A stretch of 46,328 nucleotides of DNA, taken from positions 1-46,328 of the forward strand of contig NZ_QZWZ01000045.1 of assembly GCF_003601975.1 (NCBI RefSeq), in the 5' to 3' direction. The DNA is from Mesorhizobium waimense. Its GTDB lineage: Bacteria > Pseudomonadota > Alphaproteobacteria > Rhizobiales > Rhizobiaceae. Both the position numbers and the translations under genes were made by a program. This document shows positions 34,701 through 42,326 of the stretch, piece after piece; the stretch's first letter is position 1, and each line of letters opens with the position of its first letter. The notes beneath the pieces were generated by a model. The model was not told the origin of the DNA. It saw nothing but the letters and a program-made list of their open reading frames with translations, and ran no database searches.

Positions 34701-34948
34701 AGCGCGACGTGTTCACGCGGCGCCTCTACACGCTGAAGGGGCAGCAGACTTTCGACGAGATCCGCCGCAAGTATCAGACGGAGGCAGAGTTCCGTGCCGC
34801 CGTCGACCGCTACTGCGACGATTTCGAGAAGCTGCTCAAGGACGTGTCGCGCAACGACCGCGACAACATCATGGCGCAGACCTATCTGACGTCGGACACC
34901 GGCAAGGTCTACACCATGCTGGCCCACGCCAGCGGCCGCCTGCACTGA
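28718..34948 (+). CDS. gpr: Giant coiled-coil membrane protein, Growth Pole Ring (GPR) homologue
   Basis: A single 2076-residue reading frame. Residues 1-140 are acidic and Gln/Asn-rich; two membrane helices follow (about 143-170 and 185-206). Residues 207 to about 1850 are almost entirely helical coiled coil, including repeat array A (574-1129) and array B (1230-1465). Residues 1860-1960 are Pro/Arg-rich, and the last 110 (from HVMESLNSLS, with IELWNRYRRGERDVFTRRLY) form a folded-looking domain. Length, membrane pair and apolipoprotein-like helices match GPR of Agrobacterium (about 2115 residues), which forms a ring at the growing pole and is needed for polar growth. Identity is by recognition; automatic annotation may call such proteins kinesin-like or apolipoprotein-like. 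A terminator follows. Confidence 0.75.
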   Translation: MAKKPTTTRNLDSDVARELEKALDLDLSGDGDGGLDMAASMEDLEAQISQAADELAREGRSQKAEPAINQAQAANLSQNGNQGQNGNQGQYGTTSATTKPAELRPVENRNGTQPAGFTPANDDRQKDYRTLLHGLNRRASSTIYWVVAFISLAWVAGAGGLANLLFGSSIWNIRTFDQFFARPELIGLAVAAIVPIILFWAFAAMVRRAQEMRIAAQSMTEVAFRLAEPENLAQDRVMMIGQAVRREVAAMGEGIERTLARAVELETLVHSEVNQIERSYSENEARIRSLVDGLGSEREAVVTHAERVRASIAGAHETLRDEIGSASDIIRDSILNASTKLSMTITNSGDTLIDRINESSMSIFDSVEGRLDTITDKLSTSGEAFASLLDTRIAKLTDTTDGLTRSLTDLLDDRTTGMVSLLGGAARTLNSEFEASLNGIERTLAERGQALISEFQTRAEALDTGTQKLNAALEARARQINETLVERAREIAHTFAESKDALSSMIDQGKTQIGADMADIISSTSSMLEARAGDFAGRMEAARHVVSRSFDSDIQRLADARAGIEEAVENHSRKLAEGRDRMAEAMQADLARFAEDRAGIDDAVTNQVQKLAEGRSLISRALEEDLRKVNESRAAIDASLGSHLEQLEEGRNRLTQALNEDSGKLVQARTIIDEMVAGHVGKLAEGRSILSRALEADLGKLADSRASIDGLVAGQVEKIAEGRAVLAKALETDIVGIKGLIETHSAKLAEDRSELSRSLEGDLSGIRNLIEGHSVRLADDRSLLSQTLEADLAKLAEGRSSIDGLVAGQVEKLAEGRDILKRALEADINTIKGAISGHSEQVAEERSQLSKALEADLQNVNSLIADHTNRLVQDRSTLSKAIEDDLQNMNSLIADHTNRLVQDRSTLSKAVEDDLRNVSGIMDDHASRLFQDRSTLSKALEDDLAKLAESRSSIDGLVAGQVEKLAEGRDILKRALEADLNTIRNAITDQSQRLTENRSEFARVLEADLENVNGLLQSHSDRLAQDRSTLSKALEDDLAKLAESRTSIDGLVAGQVEKLAEGRDILRRALEADLQKIATSRGEVDDIIAGHVGKLAEGRDMLARALEDDLAKLADTRKDVDRSLSGHIDQIAARSTDISAAIASDVEKIEQAFSRQTGIIEERAGTMERALSTGVDSVRSVLEKSAVFVAGQLREKVMEVTSALHEQAGLAFSDADRKIAERAEQTSAALLARAEDITHAFEEADRRLHARAEDTTHALIARAEDTSSALLARHDDTSNTLLARAEATAEQLAARASEIAGTFDAADQKLVARAVETAQSLAARAGDILRNFEGADQRLSVRIGESAEALAARATDLGRIFDAADQHLISRIAEGSEALSSRASEIARIFDDADQRLVSRIADSSTAIGGHAETIVGAFASTEQRVADRARQTGQELAIHAREIEQALTGADERLASSAAAAAARVEEQVAGVENRLAYTAETMGQKLNEQISGAEAQLISRANVIAETFTAVGQHIGQSTNDAAKTIGANTRELNTMLAARSAEMSRILDETARPLVERFAQGGSELQKSMEEVTERATEKLRNENAALVNALASRTAETLSAVEGARSTLAESVADLIGRMSTSSAQLGQLIDQAALNLGQVDERLTGSTQSFAATTEKAAQTFASSARLVDSNTTRLTELSSATLREVASIATKFDEHSRLLSSASDLLSSAQSNLEHTLERQSSLEDLAVGLVKKSEDLEKVMRSFENLVGQTMQNAEGRTMESAEKIRTAIADVVDSATKRFADATEEMRRTAGSIKSELDLTRAELKKGVIEMPEEAKESTSAIRRAVSEQINALKELSDIVAKSGRGGGDSAEQRNLRPTPQPPVARAPEPQRRPPAPEQPERPAPQAPLGGATLRGTLDLERPAEAAPRRDPNSRTPQGGWVRDLLTGASREEDARPAVPADAPRSAPAQRSPLHVMESLNSLSVDIARAIDHDASIELWNRYRRGERDVFTRRLYTLKGQQTFDEIRRKYQTEAEFRAAVDRYCDDFEKLLKDVSRNDRDNIMAQTYLTSDTGKVYTMLAHASGRLH
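30437..32104 (+). repeat. In-frame coiled-coil repeat array A of the gpr gene (17 units)
   Basis: Seventeen units begin with a KLAEGR or RLxQDR-type hexamer (first at residue 574, last at 1094). Intervals are exactly 36,36,36,36,29,29,36,29,29,29,29,36,29,29,36,36 residues, which sum to the observed 520. Long units contain an added DLAKLAESRSSIDGLVAGQ-type segment; short ones an INTIKGAISGHS-type segment. Some units are nearly identical at DNA level, for example a tandem 87-base copy from 31298 to 31385. Confidence 0.85.
32405..33112 (+). repeat. In-frame coiled-coil repeat array B of the gpr gene
   Basis: Units begin LxARAxxI and contain FxxADQRL. Lengths from residue 1230 are 29, 22, 11, then six of 29, ending at 1465. 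The 22 is one heptad short of 29, and 11 is one hendecad. Units are more diverged than in array A. Confidence 0.75.
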
Positions 34949-34969
34949 ACGGGCGATAGGCTGAACACA

Positions 34970-34998
34970 AAAAGGGCGGGCCCCAGCCCGCCTTTTTT
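34970..34998 (+). terminator. Intrinsic terminator of the gpr gene
   Basis: AAAGGGCGGGC and GCCCGCCTTTTTT form a stem of about nine GC-rich pairs with a CCCA loop and a six-T tail, 22 bases after the gpr stop. The A-run on the other side lets it also serve the lipoprotein operon that converges from the right. Confidence 0.9.
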
Positions 34999-35057
34999 AT
35001 TTGTCCGACGTCGATTTCAACTTTGAGGGATGCGCCGGCCGAGCCGTTCGGGCGCCT

Positions 35058-35666
35058 TCAGATCACCGAATCGGTCCAGCGAACGATGTCCTTCGCCGCC
35101 TGGCCGAAGGCGCTGTCCAGCGCGTCGACATAGGCCGGGTTGCCGCTGCCCGAGACGGGCGCGCTGGCGGTGAAGCTCTTGGAGGCGCGCACCTCGCCAT
35201 TGCGGTCGTTCAATATGCGCACGAACAGGTCGACCTCGGCGTGCTCGCCGCCATCGACCCGGACCTCGAAGGAGCGGACCTCGACGATCACCTGATAGTC
35301 GATCGCCAGGCCCTCACCCGGCTTGCCGACGCCGGCGAAGCTGCCGGAGCGCTGGAACGTCTCGGCGAGCCTCGCCTGCACGATCAGCGGCAGCCGGTCG
35401 GCCCATTGCGCGCCCTTGAGATACTGGATCGAGCGATCGGACGGCTTGATGACGATGTTCTGGCTGTCCAGCGCCTTGAGCGCGGAGGGCTGGGCGATCA
35501 GGATCTGGCGTCGGCTGTGGCCCTGCGCGGCGATCGACGGCGCCGACAGCTCGAACGTATCGAGCGGCGCAGGCTTGCCGCCCAGCGCCGCGCAGCCGGC
35601 AAGCGTCAGCGCAAGCAGCGCCGCAGCCGATGTCAGCCCGCCAGTTCTCACCCATACCGACGTCAC
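35058..35666 (-). CDS. ABC-type transport auxiliary lipoprotein (PqiC-like, PF03886 type)
   Basis: A 202-residue lipoprotein with lipobox LTLAGC. GTG at 35666 (TSVWVRTGGLTSAAALLALT) is chosen because GGGGAT precedes it and the signal peptide starts there. The mature part has TFELSAPS, ILIAQPSALKALDSQNIVIKP and YLKGAQWADRLPLIVQARL, the usual opening of the ABC_trans_aux family. It is the fourth gene of an Mla-like operon and should be an outer-membrane or periplasmic partner of the MCE protein. Confidence 0.82.
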   Translation of the reverse strand: MTSVWVRTGGLTSAAALLALTLAGCAALGGKPAPLDTFELSAPSIAAQGHSRRQILIAQPSALKALDSQNIVIKPSDRSIQYLKGAQWADRLPLIVQARLAETFQRSGSFAGVGKPGEGLAIDYQVIVEVRSFEVRVDGGEHAEVDLFVRILNDRNGEVRASKSFTASAPVSGSGNPAYVDALDSAFGQAAKDIVRWTDSVI

Positions 35667-35745
35667 GCGCGATCCCCGTTGTCCCCGGATCGTAAGATCA
35701 ACCCGCAATTGCGGTCCATGTTCTTGCTGTGGACGGGCGCCGAAG

Positions 35746-37119
35746 TCAACGCCGCACCCTGCCATCATATTGCCGGACCTCGCCCTCACCGCCCGACAGG
35801 ATCCGCTGCGGATTGCGGCTGAGATCGGTCACGGCCTCCTCGATGCGGTTGATCGAGCGGCGGCTGTCCTGGACCAGCGCCTCGACATCCTGCAGGCCCT
35901 GGCCCGAAAAGCGCGCCAGATTGTCGGTGATCGTGCCGAGGCGGGCATTCAGCGTGTCGGCGACCTGCTTGAACGACTTCAGCGTATCCCTGGCATCGGC
36001 CATCACGCCGTCGGCCTGGCCTGAGCCGAGCAAGGTGTCGACCCTGGCCAGGATGCCGTCGACGCGCACCGAGGCATCGTTGAGGCGCTGCGCCAGTTGC
36101 TTGGCGTCCTTGATGGTCTGGTCGATATCGTCGCTTCTGTCGGCGATCCTGTCGGTCACCTTGGCGATGTCGGCGGCGGCCTTGTCGGCACTTTCGCTGG
36201 CCTTCTGGATGTTGGCGAGCGCCGTGCGCACTTCAGCCGGGTCGATGCCGTCGAGAACGCCATTGACCTTGTCTAGCGTGCCTTGCGTCTTCTGGGCGAA
36301 ATTGTTGATCGACCCCACCGCCGTGTCGACGTTCTTGATCACACCGTCGAACTGCTTCGAGGTCTCCTTCAGATTGCCGGTGACCGTGTCGACATTGGCG
36401 ACGATGCTTTTGATCTGGTCCTTGTCGACGGCATTGAGCAGACCTTCCGCGGCCTTCAGCGTGCCGTCGAGCTTGCCCGACACGCCCTTCAGCTCATCCG
36501 ACAGCGAACTGACGCTGGCGAGGAACTTGTCGATGCCATCGGAATTCTTGGCCAACGCATCGGAAAATGTCTGGGCGTTCTTGACTGTCTGGGTCAGCGG
36601 ACCGCGTACGTCTTGGGTGAAACCTTCCAGATTCGAAAGCACCTTGTCGGCGCGGGTGAAAATGTCCTGCGCGGTCTGCAGCAGGTTGGTCACGGCGGAT
36701 GGATTGGCGACGATCTCGGCAACCTTGCCTTCCTTTTCGGCCTGGTCGAGCAGCTTGACCTCCTTGGGGTCGGCGCCCTTGAGCTCGATATTGGCCTGAC
36801 CGGTGAGGCCGGCAAGCCCGATATCGGCCCGCGTCGACTTGGTGATCGGCGTCGTCCGGTCGATCTCGGTGTCGGCGATGGCGACCGTCGGATCGTTGGG
36901 GTCGATATAGACCCGCTTGACGTCACCCACCTTGATGCCGTTGAACAGCACGAAGCTGCCGCGTCCCAAGCCGGACGCCGAGCCCGGAATGCGCACGCGC
37001 AGCAGCGTCGTCTCGCCCTTGTCGCCGATCGCGGCGGTCCAATAGACGAAGGCGAAGGCCGCCAGGATTGCGGCCAGCGTGAAGATGCCGACAATGACGT
37101 AGTTGGCTCTGGTTTCCAT
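35746..37119 (-). CDS. MCE (MlaD-type) protein of a lipid ABC transporter
   Basis: A 457-residue protein with one N-terminal membrane helix (about 8-27, VGIFTLAAILAAFAFVYW), an MCE domain (about 37-120, RIPGSASGLGRGSFVLFNGI then GLTGQANIELKG) and a long helical C-terminal region of coiled-coil heptads to about 440. MCE rings carry phospholipids across the periplasm. The long helical tail distinguishes it from short E. coli MlaD (about 183 aa) and resembles longer rhizobial forms. It lies 14 bases after the ATPase gene. Confidence 0.88.
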   Translation of the reverse strand: METRANYVIVGIFTLAAILAAFAFVYWTAAIGDKGETTLLRVRIPGSASGLGRGSFVLFNGIKVGDVKRVYIDPNDPTVAIADTEIDRTTPITKSTRADIGLAGLTGQANIELKGADPKEVKLLDQAEKEGKVAEIVANPSAVTNLLQTAQDIFTRADKVLSNLEGFTQDVRGPLTQTVKNAQTFSDALAKNSDGIDKFLASVSSLSDELKGVSGKLDGTLKAAEGLLNAVDKDQIKSIVANVDTVTGNLKETSKQFDGVIKNVDTAVGSINNFAQKTQGTLDKVNGVLDGIDPAEVRTALANIQKASESADKAAADIAKVTDRIADRSDDIDQTIKDAKQLAQRLNDASVRVDGILARVDTLLGSGQADGVMADARDTLKSFKQVADTLNARLGTITDNLARFSGQGLQDVEALVQDSRRSINRIEEAVTDLSRNPQRILSGGEGEVRQYDGRVRR

Positions 37120-37133
37120 TGCCCCACTTATGG

Positions 37134-37949
37134 CTATGCGCGCGCCGCAAGATCAAGTTGGCGCGCGCGTTTTCCGCGGAAATAGGATTTTACCCACGGC
37201 TCCTCGCTCTTCAGCATGTCGTCGATCGTGCCTTCGACCAGCACCTTCTTCTTGCCGAGCACGGCAACGTGGTCGCAAGCGGTGAACAGCGTGTCGAGAT
37301 CGTGCGTGACCATGTAGACCGTCAGGTCCATCGTGTCGCGCAGCTTAACCACCAGTTCGTCGAATTCGGCCGCGCTGATCGGGTCAAGACCGGATGTCGG
37401 CTCGTCGAGGAAGACGATGTCCGGGTCGAGCGCCAGCGCGCGCGCCAGTGCGGCGCGCTTGATCATGCCGCCGGAAAGCTCGGAGGGGAATTTCTGCGCC
37501 GCGTCCGGCGGCAAGCCGACCAGCTCGATCTTAAGCAAAGCCAGTTCGTCCATCAGCTTCTTGGGCAGGTCGAGATATTCTCGCATCGGCACCTGTACGT
37601 TCTCCTGCACCGTCAGCGCCGAAAACAGCGCGCCGTGCTGGAAAAGAACGCCAAGGCGCATGTCGATGCGCAAGCGCTCGATGTCGCTTGCCTTGTCGAC
37701 GTTGACGCCGAACAGCTTGATCGTCCCCGATTGCTTGCGCAGCAAGCCAAGGATAGTGCGCAAAAGCACCGATTTACCGGCTCCCGAAGCGCCGACAAAG
37801 CCCAGGATTTCGCCGCGTCTGATGTCGAGCGAAAGTTTGTCGAGGATCAGCTTGTCATCAATGGCAACGGTGACGTCGCGCACCGAAAGCACGATCTCGC
37901 TCTCGTCCTGCTCCTCCGTCTTGGTTCCGTTGCGATTCGCCATCGCCAT
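37134..37949 (-). CDS. MlaF-type ATP-binding protein of a lipid ABC transporter
   Basis: A 271-residue ABC ATPase. Walker A GASGAGKS near residue 56, signature ELSGGMIKRAALARAL and Walker B DIVFLDEPTSGLDPIS are seen; the signature wording LSGGM is typical of the MlaF branch. The ATG lies one base beyond the permease stop, so the two are coupled. The first 18 residues are a polar extension. Confidence 0.9.
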   Translation of the reverse strand: MAMANRNGTKTEEQDESEIVLSVRDVTVAIDDKLILDKLSLDIRRGEILGFVGASGAGKSVLLRTILGLLRKQSGTIKLFGVNVDKASDIERLRIDMRLGVLFQHGALFSALTVQENVQVPMREYLDLPKKLMDELALLKIELVGLPPDAAQKFPSELSGGMIKRAALARALALDPDIVFLDEPTSGLDPISAAEFDELVVKLRDTMDLTVYMVTHDLDTLFTACDHVAVLGKKKVLVEGTIDDMLKSEEPWVKSYFRGKRARQLDLAARA

Positions 37950-37950
37950 G

Positions 37951-39138
37951 TCAGAACTCGATCGCTGCGTAGAACATGGCGAAAAGCCCGTCGAGGATGA
38001 TGACGACGAAGATCGACTTCACAACCGAAGCGGTCACGTGCTGGCCAAGCGATTCGGCGCTGCCGCCGACCTTCATGCCTTCGACGGAGGCGATGGTGCC
38101 GATGATCATGGCCATGAACGGCGCCTTGATCAGGCCGGCAAAGATGGTGCTGAGATCGATGGCGACGCGTAGCCTGTCGATGAAGGCGGCCGGGGGGATA
38201 TCCGAGTAAAGCCATGCGGCGACGATACCGCCGCCGAGCGCCGCGAAATTGGCGATGATGGTTAGGCAAGGCAGGGCTATAACCAGGGCGACCAGCCGCG
38301 GGAAGACCAGCACGCCGATCGGGTTCAGCCCGATGACCTTCAGAGCATCGACTTCCTCGCGCATCTTCATCGAACCGATCTCGGCGGTGATCGCGCTGCC
38401 GGAACGGCCGGCGATCATGATCGCCGTCATCAGCACGCCGAGTTCGCGCAGGATCAGCACGCCGACGAGATCGACGACGAAGATGTCGGCGCCGAAGTAG
38501 CTGAGCTGGTAGGCACCCTGCTGGGCGACGATGGCGCCGACGATGGCCGACATCAGCACCACGACCGGGATGGCGCCGACGCCCATGCGGTCGATCTGGT
38601 TGAAGATCGCGGCCGGGTTGACCGCATGGCCGCGGCCGAGCTTCATCTGCGCGCCACGGATGGTGGCACCGAGGATGTTCATTGAGGCCAGGAAATCGTC
38701 GCGCATCTCATAGACGCGGCGGCCAACCGCCTCGAGCCCGCGAATGATGATGTTGGGCGGCCCAGACGCTGCCGATTCGGGCTCGCGCCGGACGGCGTCG
38801 CCAACAGCACCGAGCAGGATCGAAGCGATCTCGCTCTGCCCTTGCAATTTGACTTCGATGCCCTTCTTCTCGAAGGCGCTGACCAGGCGGTCGATCAACC
38901 AGGCGCCGGCGGTGTCCATCTTCTCGATATGCGAAAGATCGAGCGCCAAGGTCTTGAAACCGGTGCGTTTCTCGATCCGGCGCATCTCCGCGTCGACCAG
39001 CGCTACGGTGCGTGTCGTCCAGGTTCCGGAAAAGGCGCAGCCAAGAACGCCGCCCTCCTCGCCGATGGCGATGCGCGGCTGGCCATTTGGCTCCTTGGCG
39101 GCGGTGCCGCTTGCGTCGCGTTTGCCGATGGTCAACAT
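37951..39138 (-). CDS. MlaE-type permease with N-terminal STAS domain
   Basis: A 395-residue protein, first gene of the operon. Residues 1 to about 125 are a STAS-like domain (LALDLSHIEKMDTAGAWLID), fused to an MlaE permease (about 140-395) with GVGAIPVVVLMSAIVGAIVA, LGVLMTAIMIAGRSGSAITA, EVDALKVIGLNPIGVLVFPR and five to six membrane helices. E. coli keeps the STAS protein (MlaB) separate; fusion is common in alphaproteobacteria. ATG 39138 follows AGGACG; an upstream ATG at 39174 is possible. Confidence 0.88.
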   Translation of the reverse strand: MLTIGKRDASGTAAKEPNGQPRIAIGEEGGVLGCAFSGTWTTRTVALVDAEMRRIEKRTGFKTLALDLSHIEKMDTAGAWLIDRLVSAFEKKGIEVKLQGQSEIASILLGAVGDAVRREPESAASGPPNIIIRGLEAVGRRVYEMRDDFLASMNILGATIRGAQMKLGRGHAVNPAAIFNQIDRMGVGAIPVVVLMSAIVGAIVAQQGAYQLSYFGADIFVVDLVGVLILRELGVLMTAIMIAGRSGSAITAEIGSMKMREEVDALKVIGLNPIGVLVFPRLVALVIALPCLTIIANFAALGGGIVAAWLYSDIPPAAFIDRLRVAIDLSTIFAGLIKAPFMAMIIGTIASVEGMKVGGSAESLGQHVTASVVKSIFVVIILDGLFAMFYAAIEF

Positions 39139-39214
39139 GGCGTCCTGTTTAGCCTGCCGGAACCGGCCTGTCATTTGCCGGCATGCCGTTGTCGCATAGC
39201 CTGAGAAGAAAAAT

Positions 39215-40198
39215 ATGGCGCGTGTCATTTCGGTCGAATCCGAGCGTTTTCCCATCGCCGGCACCTTCACCATTTCGCGCGGTTCGAAGACCGAAGCCGA
39301 AGTCATCACCGTAACGATCGGCGACAATGGCCATATCGGGCGCGGCGAATGCGTTCCCTACAAGCGCTATGGCGAGACCATGGAGGGCGTGCGAGCCGCA
39401 ATCGAAGCGCTGAGCGACAGGATTGCAGGCGGCATCAGCCGGATCGCGCTGCTCGATGCCCTGCCCGCCGGGGCCGCCCGCAACGCCATCGACTGTGCTC
39501 TGTGGGACCTGGAAGCAAAGACAGGCGGCAAGTCGGTGGCGGCCAGCGCTTGCAAGGCTCCGTTGCAAGCGCTCGAGACGGCATACACGTTGTCGCTCGG
39601 CGAGCCGGGGGCGATGGCGGCGCAGGCCCGCGCCAATGCCGCAAGGCCGCTGCTCAAGGTCAAGATCGGCGGCGACAATGATATCGCCCGCATTCGTGCT
39701 GTGGCGGAGGCGGCGCCGGACAGCCGCATCATCCTCGATGCCAATGAGGGCTGGACCGACGACAATATCGTCGAAAACCTTGCCTTTGCCGCCGAGCAAG
39801 GCATCGCGTTGATCGAGCAGCCGCTTTCCGCCGGCCGAGACCGTATTTTGCGGCACATCGCGCATCCGGTGCCGATCTGCGCCGACGAGAGCGTGCACGA
39901 GGCCAAGGACCTCGAAGCGCTGATCGGCCTTTATGACGCCGTCAACATCAAGCTCGACAAGTCGGGTGGCCTGACGGCCGCTCTTGTGCTGCGTGACCGT
40001 GCCCGAGAGCTCGGTTTCGGCATCATGATCGGCTGCATGGTCGGCACCTCGCTGGCGATGGCACCGGCCGTCTTGCTGGCCCAAGGCGCCGATTTCGTCG
40101 ATCTCGATGGCCCACTGCTCTTGGCTCGCGACCGCGAGCCCGGCCTCGTCTACGAGGGGTCGCTGGTCTCACCCCCTGACAGGGCGCTGTGGGGCTGA
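39215..40198 (+). CDS. L-Ala-D/L-Glu epimerase (enolase superfamily)
   Basis: A 327-residue dipeptide epimerase that inverts the D-Glu of L-Ala-D-Glu from recycled peptidoglycan. All active-site landmarks are present: KVK at 148-150 (catalytic Lys on one face), metal ligands Asp175 (LDANEGW), Glu201 (IEQPL) and Asp224 (CADES), Lys247 (NIKLDKSGG) on the other face, and the DxD motif Asp296/Asp298 that binds the dipeptide amine. The gene is divergent from the Mla-type operon and its last 30 bases overlap the end of the MFS gene on the other strand. Confidence 0.9.
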   Translation: MARVISVESERFPIAGTFTISRGSKTEAEVITVTIGDNGHIGRGECVPYKRYGETMEGVRAAIEALSDRIAGGISRIALLDALPAGAARNAIDCALWDLEAKTGGKSVAASACKAPLQALETAYTLSLGEPGAMAAQARANAARPLLKVKIGGDNDIARIRAVAEAAPDSRIILDANEGWTDDNIVENLAFAAEQGIALIEQPLSAGRDRILRHIAHPVPICADESVHEAKDLEALIGLYDAVNIKLDKSGGLTAALVLRDRARELGFGIMIGCMVGTSLAMAPAVLLAQGADFVDLDGPLLLARDREPGLVYEGSLVSPPDRALWG

Positions 40199-41383
40199 GC
40201 GCGCGGCGAGCCCGATCAGCACCAGACCAATGATGGCGATCGGGACCATGGCAAGAAAGCCGTCGACGCCAAAACGGTCGTAGAGCGGGCCCGACGCCAG
40301 CGTCACCACAGCCATGAAGAAGCCGTTGAAAAAATAGGCGATGCCTTGCGCAGCACCCGTGCGCTCTTCGGAGACGGTTTCGCCGATCATCTTCTGCAGG
40401 CCGATCAGCACCATCGCCACCGACACTGAATGCAGGGTCTGGACGCCAAAGAAGCCGGCGACGCCAAGGCCAAGCGGCCAGATCAGTGGAAAGGCGATCC
40501 AGCGCAGGATCGAGCCAATGCCGGCGATCAGCATGACCTGGACGACGGAAACGGAAGCGAAAATGCGGTTGAAAAACAAAAACATGCAGACCTCGGCGAC
40601 CACACCCCAAGCCCAGAGCAGGCCGACGACCGAATCGCTGATGCCGACCGACTTCCAGTAGATCGACACGAAGCCGTAGAGAAAGGCATGGCTGGCGGTG
40701 ATAATGCCGACGCCGAGGGTGAAGAGAAGGAAATAGGCGTTGAGCAGCTTTGGCGCCGAATGCTGCATGTCGGCGGCCGAGAGCGGCGAGGCGCGGCGAG
40801 GACGGCCGAGGCGCGGTGCCAGCAATCCGGCCAGAAGGGCGGCGGCAAGGGCCACGAAGATGATCGCAGGCACAGCCTTGGGACCTGTCCAGGCCAGGAT
40901 GAAGCCACCGGAGATGTTGGCGCAGAGATAGGAGATCGAGCCCCATTTGCGCATGGCAGTGTAATTGGAGCCGAACCGGCGCACGCCCGAAAGCGCCAGC
41001 GAATCGGCGATCGGCGAATGCGGCGTCCAGACGATGGTCAGCGCCAGCGATACGGCGAGCACCATGGCGTAGGTGGGGTTAAGGAAATAGCCGGCGGAAA
41101 TGACCATGGTGGCAGCGACGAGCACGACATAGACATTGGCGCGGTCCTTCGCCCGGTCGGCCAGCGCGGTCAGCAACGGCGTCGTCACCACGCGCAGGAA
41201 CATCGGCGCGGCCAGAATGACCGCGATCTGTTCGGCATGGAAACCCTCGGCCTGCAGCCACAGCGGGAAATAAGGCAGATGCGTGCCGAGGGATACGAAC
41301 AACGTAAAGAAGATCAGGCTCATGCGCAGTTCGAAATGGCGCGGCTTGACGAGCTGTTCGGGCGAAAGCGGCGGCAGGGACAT
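40169..41383 (-). CDS. MFS transporter, LacY / phenylpropionate-permease-like
   Basis: A 404-residue permease with about twelve membrane segments. I chose ATG 41383; a TTG four codons upstream is possible. LIFFTLFVSLGTHLPYFPLW begins the first helix, and FLRVVTTPLLTALADRAKDR is the inter-helix loop. HSPIADSLALS and MRKWGSISYLCANISGG are typical of the MFS_1-like branch that includes HcaT and nucleoside permeases. Substrate unknown. Next to the dipeptide epimerase it could import a related compound, but this is only suggested by position. Confidence 0.82.
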   Translation of the reverse strand: MSLPPLSPEQLVKPRHFELRMSLIFFTLFVSLGTHLPYFPLWLQAEGFHAEQIAVILAAPMFLRVVTTPLLTALADRAKDRANVYVVLVAATMVISAGYFLNPTYAMVLAVSLALTIVWTPHSPIADSLALSGVRRFGSNYTAMRKWGSISYLCANISGGFILAWTGPKAVPAIIFVALAAALLAGLLAPRLGRPRRASPLSAADMQHSAPKLLNAYFLLFTLGVGIITASHAFLYGFVSIYWKSVGISDSVVGLLWAWGVVAEVCMFLFFNRIFASVSVVQVMLIAGIGSILRWIAFPLIWPLGLGVAGFFGVQTLHSVSVAMVLIGLQKMIGETVSEERTGAAQGIAYFFNGFFMAVVTLASGPLYDRFGVDGFLAMVPIAIIGLVLIGLAARSAPQRPVRG

Positions 41384-41510
41384 GAATCGATCCAATTACG
41401 CCGCGTTCTCCAGACGGCCAGCAGCGCAATCGACCATTAACATGGAGAAAAACCAGGCGAAACCGGCTGGACTAATCGATTAATTCAGGAGCACGCGATC
41501 GGCTCTGGCT

Positions 41511-42326
41511 TCACGCCGCTTCGACCACCTGGTCCTCGATGAGCATCGGGATGAACGGTTCGTCCGGAGCTTCGGGCAACACCTTGGCCCAGTGCAGGAT
41601 TTCCATCCGGCCGTCGAAGTGCTCGACCACCGCCGTGCAGCTTTCCACCCAGTCGCCGGTGTTGATGTATTGCACGTCCTCGTAGTTCTCGATCGCCGCA
41701 TGGTGGATGTGGCCGCAGATGACGCCGTCGACATGCGAGCGGCGTGCTTCCTCCGTCAGCATGGTCTGGAACGAGCCGATGAAGTTCACCGCCTTCTTGA
41801 CGTTGACCTTGGCCCAGGACGAAAACGACCAGTAAGGCAGGCCAAGCAACTGGCGAAGCCGCGTCACCACCCTGTTGACGAGCATGGCTGCGTCATAGGC
41901 ATAGTCGCCGAGATAGGCCAGCCAGCGCGCATTGTGGACGACGGTGTCGAACTGGTCGCCATGGATAACCAGCAGGCGCCTGCCGTCGGCAGTCTCGTGG
42001 ATGGCACGATCGGCGACGACGATGCCGCCGAAATGCACGCCCTGGAACTGGCGGGCGAACTCGTCATGATTGCCGGCAATGTAAGTGATGTTCGCGCCCT
42101 TGCGCGCCTTGCGCAGCAATTTCTGCACGACGTCATTGTGGCTCTGCGGCCAGTGCCAGCTGCGCCGCAGGCGCCAGCCATCGACGATGTCGCCGACGAG
42201 ATAGATGATATCGGCGTCGTGATGACGCAGGAAATCGATCAGGAAGTCGGCCTTGGCCGCCTTCGAGCCGAGATGGACGTCGGAGATGAACATGCTGCGG
42301 AAAGTGCGGGGCTCTGGGCCAGACAT
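41511..42326 (-). CDS. LpxH-like metallophosphoesterase (UDP-diacylglucosamine pyrophosphatase family)
   Basis: A 271-residue calcineurin-type phosphoesterase. All metal motifs are visible: SDVHLG, GDIVDGW, GNHDE, HGDQFD and GHIHH. SMFISDVHLGSKAAKADFL and NTGDWVESCTAVVEH are characteristic of the rhizobial LpxH-like branch. LpxH removes UMP from UDP-2,3-diacylglucosamine in lipid A synthesis; many alphaproteobacteria use LpxI instead, so the true substrate may differ. ATG 42326 lies well inside a longer open frame whose earlier part is shadow of the SDR gene. Confidence 0.8.
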   Translation of the reverse strand: MSGPEPRTFRSMFISDVHLGSKAAKADFLIDFLRHHDADIIYLVGDIVDGWRLRRSWHWPQSHNDVVQKLLRKARKGANITYIAGNHDEFARQFQGVHFGGIVVADRAIHETADGRRLLVIHGDQFDTVVHNARWLAYLGDYAYDAAMLVNRVVTRLRQLLGLPYWSFSSWAKVNVKKAVNFIGSFQTMLTEEARRSHVDGVICGHIHHAAIENYEDVQYINTGDWVESCTAVVEHFDGRMEILHWAKVLPEAPDEPFIPMLIEDQVVEAA

